Source: Rhodotorula mucilaginosa
Lineage: Eukaryota; Basidiomycota; Microbotryomycetes; Sporidiobolales; Sporidiobolaceae
DNA length: 64,000 nt
Assembly: GCA_034406715.1 (NCBI GenBank)
Contig: CP137868.1
Coordinates: 1,054,001 to 1,118,000, forward strand
Reading direction: 5' to 3'
This document shows positions 11,046 through 22,209 of the stretch, piece after piece (the stretch's first letter is position 1; every line of letters begins with the position of its first letter). Made by a program: the position numbers and the translations under genes. The notes beneath the pieces were generated by a model. The model was not told the DNA's origin. It searched no databases and worked only from the letters and a program-made list of their open reading frames with translations.

Positions 11046-11316
11046 GCCGGCGATGCTGACGTGCGCGGGCTAAAGCTGCTGGACAGCTTGGCGATCTGGA
11101 AATGTACATACGGCGTACCGAGCTGCACAGGTCCGGAAAGAACATTCACAACGACAATGTATATGGCACGATGAAGAGACTCTACAGGCATGACGAGATG
11201 TAGGGGGGAAAGAGTGAGGTGAAAAGGAGGGGAGCAAGCAGAAATGCCAGAGAGAGAAAGTCGGGCGGTACAGAAGGAGCGTGACCAGTTCAACGAGCGC
11301 GGTGTCGAGGTGACTA

Positions 11317-14300
11317 TCACGATCGAGCAGAGGAAGACGGGCCTGCCTGCGCGCTGCTGGCTGTGACGTATTTGCCCAGTACCGGGTCCCAGCCGCCTGC
11401 GGCCGCCCGGGCTTCGCGAGAGTAGACAAGGTCCGAGACAGTCGTGTTGGCCATCGGGAAGCTGCGACGTGTGGCGCGTTTGCCGTCTGCAAGCGGTGGG
11501 CGACTCGGCTGCTCCTTCTTCTCCGACCGCGAACTCGCTGGCGGCGTTCGCGAGTGGGCGGAGGGCGCAGGCGATTCGGTCGTTGGCGCTGCGTGCGCCG
11601 CCGAAACGTACTTGCCGAGGACGGGGTCCCAACCTCCTGTCGCTTGACGCGCGGCGGGAGAATAGACCAAGTCGGCAACCTTCATGTTGGCCATGGGGAA
11701 AGAGCGACGAGTTGAACGACTCCCCGACGGAAGTGGCGTAGGCGGCGGCTTGACAGGCGGTTTCACATCTGGAGCGGGTGATTGTGCAGGAAGCGTACGC
11801 TTGGCTAGTTGCCGGCTAGCTGTGCTCGAAGTCGGCCTCCGAGGAGAGACGGGCATTCTTGATGGACCGGACGGTATAGGCGATGCGGATGCAGATTCGG
11901 TAATGCGGCGGCGTGGACGCTTTGCCGGCGGTGGAGACGGAGTCGGGCTTTCGCTTGGCTCGCGAGGAGGAGGGCGAGGGTCTTCCGATGGGTTATGCAG
12001 AGCCTCCTTCGTCGAGATGTCTACAATCCGGAAGCAAAAGTCAGCTTGAGACTTGCGCACAGTGCAGGAATGCCAGCACGTACATTTGCCCTTGGCCCAG
12101 TCATAGCCTCCGATAGCGGCGAGCGTTTCCGGCGCACTAAGGACGTCTTGAAGTTTGCCTGCGATAGGCTGCGAGCGAGTCCGCCTAGGTTCGGGCGGGG
12201 CAGGCACGGCGCCTGCTACGGACGACGACGCGACAGCCGGAGGCTCTGCGCGGCGGCTTCGAGAAGCACGCCGGGCTAGCCCGATCGCTTTGGGACCGTT
12301 TTGGAGGGCAGAGCTGGTAACCGCCAGCTCAGACCGTCGAGTTCGCTTTCTGGGCGCTTGCGAGGGTGCAGGCGACTCTCTGCTTGGTGGTTCTTCTGGA
12401 GGCGTGCCTAGACTGGTCGGTGGTGGTCTGCACGAAGGGAGAAGAAAGACTCGGGTCAGCAAGGCGAACAGCAAACACGAACGCGCCGTCTCTGAACTTA
12501 CGGTGCGCCGAGGAGCAGCAGCAAGGCGGCGGCCGCATCGCGAGAGTCGTTCGAATTCAGAGAATCGGCTCGCATCAGGACGGGCGGGATCGGCGGGTGA
12601 GCCGTATTAGACGCGACCGACACTCCGCCATTCAGTGCCATCGCCTCCCCTTTTCCCTGTCCGCCATTCTCTTCGCGCTGCTTGCCCTTGTCCTTCTCCG
12701 CCTCCACAGCGACATCGCCCATCGCGTCGACCGGTATCGCCTTCTTCGGCGGACGCTTATCGCCATCGTCCTCCTCATCGCCGCCGCTGCCTCCGCTCGC
12801 ACCGATGCCTTGTCCGGCCGATCCATTACCTCCTCTGTCGAGGTCGGATCGGCCGAGCCGAAAATCCTGCACGTTGCCGGCTGCTGAGCCGCTGTCGTTC
12901 GAGACGGCGGCTTCGTAAGAGGCGCTCGGACCGGTAGCGTAAAAGCTCGGCGCAGGCGCAAGGAGAGCTGGTTTGCCATCGGGGACCGGGCATAAGAGCA
13001 CTTCGTCTTCCTCGCCGGTCTCGGACGGGGCGTGGAGAGAAGGCGTCCCGATCTCCTCGACAGGGGTCGAAGTCGTGTGACTGAGATCAACGAGGCGCGA
13101 TCGAGAAGAGCTCGCTTGCCCTCTGGACGAGCTCGAGCTGACGACGAGCGAGATGCTGGCCGTGGATGATGCGGAGAGAGCAGGGCTATCCGCTTTGCCC
13201 GTTCCGCTTGCTGGGCGTTGCGGAGACAGAAGCTGCTGTTCAACGGCTGCTTCGTCGGCTTCCTCGTCACTGTCGGCTTCGGCGGCCTCCGCCGCGGAGG
13301 TCGCTGCAGCTTGCTCATCCTCCTCTTCTTCGTCGTCTAGCGAACTCAAGTCGGACTCGTCTGCGCCGCCCATCGCCTTTCGGAGTTGGGCGAGTTTGCG
13401 GTCGCGAGCACTCGGTCCAGACGCGGTCGGTGCGTCGGCCAAGCGGCGGGACATTCGTTCTCCGAGCCGGACTGCCTTGAGCTTGACCTGTGCCAGGCGC
13501 GACTTTTTCGGCGAAGAAGGGGCGGGCGATTCCTTCTTGTTGGCCGGGCGAGCGCGACTGCGCGGCGGCGGCGCCGGCGAATCGCTCTCTTCGCGTTTCC
13601 GCTTGCCGAGACTCGCAAGCGACGGCGCCGATGCTGATCGCGACAAGGACGACTCGGGCTTCTTCTCGACCTGGCTGGCAATCGGGCCAATATAGTGTGC
13701 GACCCGCTTCTTCTTGTCCCAAGTGTAATCGTCCGCGTAGCCTGGCGGGGGAGGCAGCTTTGGTTGAATGACCCCGCGCGGCTTGGTCCGGAGAGCTTCG
13801 ATGGCGGAAGCTTCGCCTCGCACGGGGACGATGCGGGAAGATGGGGGCCGGATTCGCGCTCCTCGCGGGGAGGATCCTCCTGACAGGGCGGACAAGGACG
13901 ACGAGCGCGTCAGTCCGCCCGAGCGGACCGACCTCGACGCCGTGAGAGAGTGGCCTGAGCCGGAAGCGACGGGAGCGCTCTGAGCGCGCGCTTCATTGTA
14001 ATCGGGCGCCGAGAGCGTTGCCGAGCGGTGCGAGCGGCGGGATGGCGGCACGGCTGCGACTGGTCGGGGTTTCGGCTCCGCCACCTTCTTCTTGGAGGCG
14101 AACGCTCCCTGAGCCAATCTGGAGAGGGAAACCCGGATCAGCCTGCGTGCATTCGACGACGGCACCACAACGACCCAGACTCACTCCTCGCAGGTCGCGC
14201 ACAAGCACGCGGCATTGTTCGTGTCAAAGTAGTGGTCGCCTGTAGACAGAGTGCGTGAGCACGGTGCAGCGTCGTTGTATTCAGAACGACGCGCGAGCTC

Positions 14301-15421
14301 ACCGTAGTGCGTAAAGATCTCTTCGTCCTTGGCAATGTCCTCGAGGACCTTGAACGTCATGTTGGCCCCGACGAGCTGGAACTCGACGTTGTTCCGGCAA
14401 TCGTGGTTGACAAAGCGCGCCGGGCCGAGCAGCAAGCAGAAGCAGTTCTTGCGTTCGCTCCACAAGACGGAAAAGTCGCGGCGACCGCCCGAATCGCGCA
14501 TCTCGTCGTCCTCCTCCTCGGTCAGATCGGCGATGCCGCCGCGCAGGTTGACGACTTCTCCCTTTTTAAAGTTCCTCGTGGCAAAGACGCCGACTTCGAT
14601 AAAGGTGGCCGGGTCGCGGCGGGCGGGCGTGTCGACCGCGATGGGCTTCTTGCCCTTTCTCGACTTGCTTCCCCGCGGGTTCTTGTACCGGTCCGTCTCG
14701 TGGAACGAGATCCCGCTGTCGGGTCGGAGAGCGAGGATGTAGCGCTTGGCATGATTCGCAAAGATGCCGGGCGCCTCTTCGTCTTCCCACTTCTTGACAA
14801 AGTTGCGGACGGGCGTCAACTTGACGAGGGAAGCGAGGGCGTCGTCGACCTTGACTGTTCCCTTTCGGAGCTGCGGGCGGGGGCGGTTCAGCTGGTTGGT
14901 CACGGGGTGCAACATGGTCTGTGGAAGGAGAGCAAGAACGCGATCCTCCGATGACTCTAGATCCGCACTCCGCGCCCCACGCGGGCTTGGGGAGCGGGGG
15001 CGAGACGCTTCGGCCGCCGGATCCGGCAAGAAAGCGCCTCGGCAGCAGTATCCCGCACGCAGTACAGGAGACTATGCAGGAGCGGACACGCACCTGGCGA
15101 ACGAGTTCTCGCGTGTCGTCAAATTCGCGATCCGTCATCCTCGGCTCGCGCGCATCCTCAATCTTGCCCGTAGCGCGCCCGTCGAGTTTCGGGACGCCAA
15201 AGACGGAATAGTCGAGTATCAAGCGACTGTGGTCCGCCCCGCAGAACGAGCGACGAGGGCGGAGAGGAGGACGCGTGGGAAATCGCGAGGGAGGGAGGGT
15301 TCCGTGTTCAGAGCGAGTATACGAGCTAGGACGCGGGTTCGTGGAGCGCGACTCACGTCAAAAGGTCGTCGCATTGGCTTAGGAAGCTCTTTGAGGCCTG
15401 AGCCGTCGAGATGGACGACAT
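11317..15421 (-). CDS. SET9: SET9/SUV420-type histone H4 lysine-20 methyltransferase
   Basis: Chromatin enzyme methylating H4K20. Exon 1 (ATG 15419-15421) encodes MSSISTAQASKSFLSQCDDLLT, matching the LSQYDDLLT start of Set9. The next exons give LDYSVFGVPKL and LRKGTVKVDDALASLVKL. The SET core follows: EVGVFATRNFKKGEVV, LWSERKNCFCLLLGPARFVNHDCRNN, DEEIFTHYG and the post-SET zinc triplet in NNAACLCATCEE. After residue ~330 the protein is long, basic and Ser/Pro-rich (about 1,100-1,200 residues in total, much longer than yeast relatives), with acidic patches (DDEEEEDEQ). Near the C-terminus lie three related motifs of the form GG[YW]D..xGKY[IV]S; the splice at 12080 completes the first one, supporting that intron. 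Upstream neighbour GTPBP1/2-like lies head-to-tail on the same strand. Confidence 0.88.
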
Positions 15422-15697
15422 GGCTCGCTCGAGAGAGAGAAAGGGAGAAAACCGAACGGCGCGAAGGCGACTCGAAGTTCGGGTCGCCGATCCCTTACGG
15501 GAAAAGCCTGAGCGCGCCGGTAATGCTTTGTAGCAGTGCTGATAGATTGCAGCAAAGGCGGATACAGGCAACACGAGGAGATAGTGCGCAGGAGAGAGGA
15601 TTTGATTCACGGACAACAAAGAAGAAAAAAAAGATAGGTCTGGACGACAACAGCTCAGGGAGTAGGTCACAGAGATGATAGAGTAGGTGACAAGTGC

Positions 15698-18573
15698 TTA
15701 TCCGACCGGGGCCGGTTCAGGATCGTCCCTGCTGTTGTCGGGCAACAAACGCGTGACAACGCCGAGAGCCTGCGCGGGAAGAAGAGCTGAAGGTCAATGG
15801 CTTGCCGGCTCAAGCATACGCACGGTCTCCGAATACGCACTTTGGTCTTGCCTTCACGCAGCAAGAAGCGCATGCCGACATGGAGGTACTCCGAGTTCTT
15901 GACAAACTTGAAGCGAATGCTGCAGAGGGGTGCGACGGGCCAAGCTCATCAGCGCGGGAGTTAGTATAGTCAGGACACACGCGGAAACTCACGTGGCACG
16001 GTCACCAGTACGGATCGCCTGCTTCTCGACAATCTTTTCGATCTGGACAGTCTGACGCGCGGCGCCGATGTGCATCATCGCCTGCGAACCGATAGCGATT
16101 GTCAGTCAGCAGCTTCTCTGACGGAGCGTCCAGTTCGAGCGAGGTAGGTAGGACGCACCTGCCAGCGAGTCGTGATGAGCGTGTTGTGGTACAAGATGAG
16201 CGTCTGACCCTCGAAACGACGGGTCGCCATCGGAGGCTTTTCGCCCTTGGCGAGGAGGACCATCCCTTTCCGGACCTGCGCGCGCTTGATCCGCTTGAGC
16301 GCGAGCGTGACCGCCTGTCCCGCCTCGGCATAGTCGACGTTGACCCTTTTCCGCTGGATCGACTTGATCGCAGCCGGGATGAATTGGTTGACCGAGTCGG
16401 GTCCGAGCAGCGGTACGTCGCCGGGGCGGACGCAACCAGCCATGACAACGCCTGATACGACGGTTCCGACCTACGACTGACTGTCAGTGGAAGAGGATCA
16501 TGTTGATGGCGCCAGGAAGCAGGGTGGCTCACGAAAGGGACACTGTAGACGTCTGCGACCGCGAGCTCGAAATCGGCGTCGACGGGAAACACCTCGGCCG
16601 AGTGAGCTGGTCGGACCACGTTGAGGAAGGACTGCGAAGGGATTGCTCGAGTCAGCACAACTTGAAGAGAGACGAGTACTCGAGGAGGAACCACGACCGA
16701 CCTTGAGTAGCTCGAGGCCCTCGCCCGTGACGTTCGAGACTCGGAAGACGGGACATGCCTTCTCGGCAGCGAAACCCATCGCGAGTTCGCAAGCCATGCC
16801 ATTGTCGTTGACCTGCGGCAGAGGGACGTCGAAGGGCTCAGCGGATGTCTTTGACGTCAAAAGAACAGCTTCGCTCCTCAACGGCAAGTCATCGAGAGAG
16901 AGACTCACAAAAACAGGCTTTTTCCTGCACCCCGGCGAGCGCAAGACCTTGACGAGCTGCTTGACCGTCTGCTCGTACACCTGAGGCGGCGTCGAGTCGA
17001 CCTTGGTGATGACGCAGACGATCGGTAAAGACAGCGCGAGTGCGACCGAGAGATGTTCCTGATGTACACAGAACAAAGCGGTGAGCAGCCGCCTCGCAAA
17101 CAGCTTGAGAAGTATCTGATGCAGTGACGACTCACTTTGGACATGCCGATCAAGCCGGCGTTCGCTCCCAAGATCAACAGGACGAAATCCGGAGCTGTTC
17201 CCGTGAGTCCGGCCAGCGTAGTCTGCCGGAGAGCCTACGTATCAGCCGTCGCTGGAAAGGAGAGGTATGACCAGACTTGAACAGCATACCTTGAGGTACT
17301 TTTCGTGTCCAGCCAAGTCCGTGAAGCTGACGACCTTGGCCGCCTTGTGAGCAATACTCTCCCACGTCGCCTGCTGTTTCGCATGATCCTCCGGGACGAT
17401 CACCTTCCCGTCCGGCTGAAAGCCGAGGATCTCGTTACCGGCAGAAGAGGTCCGACCCGTCTCGATCTCGTGTTTGTGCCGGAAGAGCGAGACTCGGGCT
17501 TTGCCGCGGCCATCGTCCAGACGACTTCGGGTGAGAACTCCCAATAAGGAGGACTTGCCAGCGTCCTAGTGTCGCGGTGGTCGAGCAAGAGCAGAGTAAA
17601 GTCGTGCAGTGAAGTGGGGAGTGAAGCAGAGAGGGGTAGGAGTCAGTACGCCGGCATGGCTGGTTGTGGCGGTAGGGAAAATCCAGGACTGACGACGTTG
17701 CCGACGACAGCTATCCGGCTCTCGATCAGATCTTCTGCCGTCTCGGGCTTTCTCCGCACCATGAGCTTGAGCGCCTTGTTCCTCCATCTGCGGTTCGTAT
17801 CCTCGTCGTTGACTGCACTAGCCGTCGGAGTCAACTTGATCCCGTCGTCCGCCTTGTACTTTCCCTCTGCATCGAACGGGTTGTGGAGAATCGAGACTTC
17901 GCTGTTGATAGTCGAGAGTGCCTCGCGCAGAGTCGCAAGAATCGTGTCAACTTCGGTCTGCTTCAAGACAGTGGCGGAAGGGTCGCCGGCCTGCTTCGAG
18001 TCAGGACTTTCCAGGATCGCGGCGATTCCCTTCTGCGTGAGCGAGTGCGCGCCAAGCTGGATGATAGAGGAAGCAGGATCATGTCAGCGTAAGGACCGCC
18101 CGGCTCGTCCAGTCCCCTGCGAGTCAAACACCCGTACCTGGACGACGATTTCCCCCGAGAGTCGCAAGAGAGCGCGATCGAGCAAGCCAGCGATGGCACC
18201 ATAGTCTGCCTCGGTAGGCTCGAGTAATCGTTCCTGTACGTTACGAACGCGTCAGTACGCCCTGGTATACCGTATTCGCTGATTTGACTCCCCACTTTCC
18301 GCCATCGGACCGACTCACCTTGAGCGACCTGCCATCGTCCTCGTCCTGCGCCGACTCAGTCTGGTCGAGGTCGATCTCGTTGACCTTTTCCGCGAGCGTA
18401 TCGACCGCTTGACCGGCTGCAGTCGAGTTGTTGCCCGCCGAGGTGGTGCGGGTCCGCCTCGCTCGTTCGCTCGCCGCCACTTCGTCCTGGAACGAGGAGA
18501 GCGTAGGGCGCGAGCTGGTCTCTGCGCTCGGTAACGGATGGCCCATAGCGCGCTTGTCGAATCGAGTCGCCAT
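15698..18573 (-). CDS. GTPBP1/GTPBP2-like translational GTPase
   Basis: Cytosolic GTPase related to EF-Tu/eEF1A; the animal members act in ribosome rescue and mRNA surveillance. Start ATG 18571-18573 ([10 protein letters not shown]). A charged N-terminal region precedes the G domain. Motifs in order: G1 [16 protein letters not shown], with an intron inside the motif; [12 protein letters not shown] (switch I); [14 protein letters not shown] (G3); [11 protein letters not shown] (G4); then EF-Tu domain 2/3 sequence ([58 protein letters not shown]). The end is PEPAPVG with stop 15698-15700. About ten small exons, roughly 690 residues. Yeast Hbs1/Ski7 are alternatives, but [12 protein letters not shown] and the [13 protein letters not shown] form fit GTPBP1/2 best. 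Confidence 0.85.
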
Positions 18574-19196
18574 TCTCGCAGAGTTGCTTCGTTGGTGTCG
18601 AGCATCAGAAAGTCGAGTCCGACCTGCCCTTCTCTCCTTCACGCAGAACTTCGATCTCACGCCGGATCGCTGGCTTGCGCCGGAACTTCACTATCGCCAT
18701 GCAAGCTTATCAGTCCGACCAGAAGATTCGTGCTCCGCGGAGCCCAACGCTGGTTCTACCCTTTGTCCGCCGCGCAGGTCGTGGTCACTTCACGCAGGTC
18801 GGACGTGCTGTCCCTTCTCGTGCTGCACTGTGGCCCAACATGACCGCCCCGATCGCTGCCGATGCTGCCGTTGCTTCACGCCCATCGAGACTCTCGCGTT
18901 TTGCGAACCTACTACCCGCCTGCCAAAGTCCGCTCGGGTAGGGAAGGCTTTTCGCCGGGTCCCGCCCCCCTCCCCGTTTTTTACCTTCCCTGGCTTTGCG
19001 CCCGACTACGGGTCCACGGTCCCCGAGTCGCAGAGTGGCAGTACACGTTCCCGTTGGCCGATTATCCCAAGCCCTCTGATGTCGACCTTCGCTCGCTCGG
19101 CTTTTCTTCCCCTTCCCTCGTGAAGAGACAAGGCGCCGCCTGCTGCACGCTGCTCTCGGCTGTGCTTTCCCGTCTCCTGCTGTACCGCGGCCCAAG
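18574..19196. promoter_or_regulatory. Divergent upstream region of the GTPBP1/2-like and dynamin-like genes
   Basis: 623 bases between divergent starts. It contains a second copy of the dynamin start region: about 18804-18879 resembles 19160-19235, including GTGGCCCAACATGACCGCC against GCGGCCCAAGATGACCGCC. The upstream ATG (18840) opens a 33-codon frame that stops before 18945. C/T-rich runs (CCCCCCTCCCC) occur near 18965. Confidence 0.55.
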
Positions 19197-22016
19197 ATGA
19201 CCGCCGAGAACGGTGTCGATGCTGCTACCGCTCCTGTCACCGCTTTGGTCGCCAAACCCGCGGCGCAAGGCATCTCTGCTTCGGCCTACTCCGCTAAGCG
19301 TCGCCAGCTCGTCTCGCTAGTCGACCAGCTTCGCTCCGCCGGCGCTTCGACCGAGATCGACTTGCCGAGGCGAGTGCACAGCTTTTGTCCAGGAATCCAC
19401 GGCCGAACCTGACCCTACGCACGCGAACAGGATCGCGGTCATCGGGAATCAGTCTGCCGGAAAGTCGAGTCTGGTTGAAGCGATCAGTGGGGTGAGTGTT
19501 CTGCCACGATTTTTTCGAGAAAGATCACACACTTACATCCCCTTCCCCGTCGTCCGCAGATCAAAGTCCCTCGCGATGCCGGAACCTGCACGCGATGCCC
19601 AATGGAGATCCGCCTCCGTTCGTCGCCAGACCCGTGGTCGTGCCGCGTCTCTCTCCGCTTCGAGACGGATGCGGAGAACCGTCCCATCGAGACGATCCGC
19701 GAAATTCCGTTCGGCGCGTCGACGGAGGATCCGAACGAGGTCGAGGGCTTGCTGCGCCGAGCCCAGCTCGCGATTCTGAACCCTTACATTTAGGACAAAG
19801 AGTTCTTTGTCAAACTCTCGGATGAAGAGATTTGTCAGGCCAAGAGCGACGCTCGGCCCGAGAGGTTGCGTAACCAGCTGTCCTTCTCCACCAACCTCGT
19901 CTGCGTCGATGTGTCCGGACCCGTCACTGATCTCGCCTTCCTTGATTTGCCGGTGCGTCTACGCAGTCCCGGTTTCTCGTGGCATAGGCTGACTTTTCGA
20001 CCGGCACAGGGAATCATCTCCAACGCGGACGACACGCGCGACATCGAACTCATCGAGACGATGGTCAAGAACTCGATCAGCGGCAACACCTTGATCCTCC
20101 TCACAGTCACGATGAAAGGTGAGTGACCTTCTGACAAGAACAAGATTGTTTGGTACGCTGACCCTGCTGCACAATGAACAGACGATTTCCAGAATCAGAA
20201 GGCCGTTCTGCTTGCGAAAGAAGCGGATCCGGAAGGGCAACGCACGATTGGTGGGTGTCAAGACTTCGCAGATTCTCGGCGGCTGATCGCGCTCACTGAT
20301 CACGTCTCTCATGTCAGGCGTGCTGACAAAAGCCGACACGGTCCAACGCGGCGAGCATGCTTCGTGGCTCGAGCTGGTCGAAGGTCGTCGCCATCAGCTC
20401 GCGCACGGATTCTTTGTCACGAAACAACCTGGCACCGAGGATCTCGCCAAGAACTTGACGTTCCAGAAAGCTCGCTCTGCCGAAGCCAAGTTCTTTGACA
20501 GGGTGGAGCCGTGGAACAACCTGGCGCCGCACGTCAAGCGCCAGCTTGGAACGCGTCATTTGGTCGCCTTCCTTAGTGACCGCCTCGGGAGCTACATCTC
20601 GGAGAAGCAAGTACACGAGACACATTCACCGAAGGGGAACATGGCTGACTTTCCCTCTCACGCAGGTTGCCGCAGATCCGAAGCGATATCGCATCCTCGC
20701 TCGCGTCAGTCCGGGCGGCCTTGAAAGACCTCCCAGCTCCGCCTTCGTCAGACCCAGTCAGCGAGATGCACGCTCGCCTGGCCGCTCTCTCCAGACATCT
20801 CGACCTGCTCGCCCAAGGCGCTACCGGATATGCCGGGCTCGTGCAGGCCAAGAATCGCGAAGATCAACGCTTCAAGAGCATGATCCGCGCGACGAAACCG
20901 CACTTCATCCCCTTCACGGCGTCCAAGGATGAAGCGGACGCAAGGGAGACCTGGGAGGAGACCAATGAAGGTCGCTTCAAGAAGGCACAAAACGAGGTCG
21001 ACGCGCTCGTGATGGATCTCGACCAGCTGGAGACGCACATTCAAGAGTAAGTGTCTTCCGAGTTTCTCAATCGCAGTCAAGTCCGCTTGTCCGATGCTCA
21101 CAAACGCACTTACGCAACAGGCACAAAGGGCGCGAAGTCCCTCTCAACACGCCGTACGGGGCCAAAACGAGCCTCATGAAAGATGCGATGGGATCGTGGC
21201 TCGGACTGTCGCTGGACTCGCTCGAACGCAGCAAGGGACCGATCGGCACGGCGGTACTGAATCTTGCCAATCGCCACTTCAAAGCTTTCAGTGCCGAGCT
21301 CCTCGAAATTGCGTCGTGCGTTCCCAGTTTCCTTTTTCCTCGGACTCGCGGCTGCTGATATCGCTTTACCGCACAGGCTTACCGTGTCAGAGGTTCTTGA
21401 GCAGCTCTTCATAGTTGCCAATGCCCGCATTGACGACATTATCGAGCTCGAATCGACCCCTTTTACGCTCAACGACCATTACTTTGCGCAGACGCGAGAC
21501 GACGTGCTCACCGCGCTCAAGCGCGCTCGACAAGGCCCCGACTCGCTCCAAGTCACGATATACGAGAAGGACCACGTATCGACGGCCTTGTCGGCTCTTG
21601 CGGCGGCCGGCTATAAGGGCGTGACGGCGGATCATTTGCCTCGTCTCCTCGGGCCCGCCAAGCACGAGGAGGCCCTCGACGCGGCAGCGCAGACCGTCGC
21701 GTACTGGAAGATCGCCTACAAGGTGCGCACTTTTCTCTCGGTTACGTCGGATATGTGTATGCGCTGATAACAATACTCGCAGAGACTCGTGGACGACATC
21801 CCGCGCATCATCGACGCGGCGGTGATCCGCCCTCTCCCGTCGGCGATCAGCAAGGCCCTACTCGAGCACCTCGTTACAGTCGGCAAGGACGAGATCGAAC
21901 GGCTCATGGCCGAGCCTGCGCCGCTGGCGGCAGAACGCGCCGAGCTGAACTTGCGCAAGACCCGTTTGGAAGAAGCGAAGCGCGTTCTCGTTTCTTTCGG
22001 ACGCTCTGTAGACTGA
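19197..22016 (+). CDS. Dynamin-superfamily (Mx-like) GTPase with an in-frame TAG in the G domain
   Basis: Large membrane-remodelling GTPase, about 700 residues. G1 GNQSAGKSSL (19443 on), GTCTRCPMEIRL, G3 FLDLPGI, G4 VLTKADT; the middle and GED-like helical regions follow (NEVDALVMDLDQLETHIQE, LTVSEVLEQLFIVANARID, KRLVDDIPRIIDAAV). The first intron is GC-AG (19370-19430) and joins LP-R to IAVIGNQ. Between RRAQLAILNPYI and DKEFFVKLSD the frame holds TAG at 19791-19793, in a region that aligns with coding sequence in the family. Either a 54-base in-frame intron (19740-19793, weak donor GTCGAG, acceptor CATTTAG) removes it, or the allele is broken, or it is a sequencing error. All other exons look intact and under constraint. 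About eleven exons. Confidence 0.82.
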
Positions 22017-22209
22017 CCGTTGAATCCGAGAGTCGCGGTCCCCAGTGCACCGCAAACAAGAAGTTTCATACATGGACAAGCGCTACAGACAAACACAGGC
22101 GTACAGGCGAGCAACAAGCGAAAAGCAAGCGTGATGGGCGGACTCGTTCGATGCAAGCGTTCCAAGCGTTCCGAGGGCTCCAAGCTGAAGGCAGTCTTTG
22201 ACGGGTGAC

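Noticed and set aside
14307-14954. Plus-strand open frame of about 215 codons
   Set aside because: Antisense of the SET domain exons of SET9, which carry the conserved NHDC and zinc motifs.
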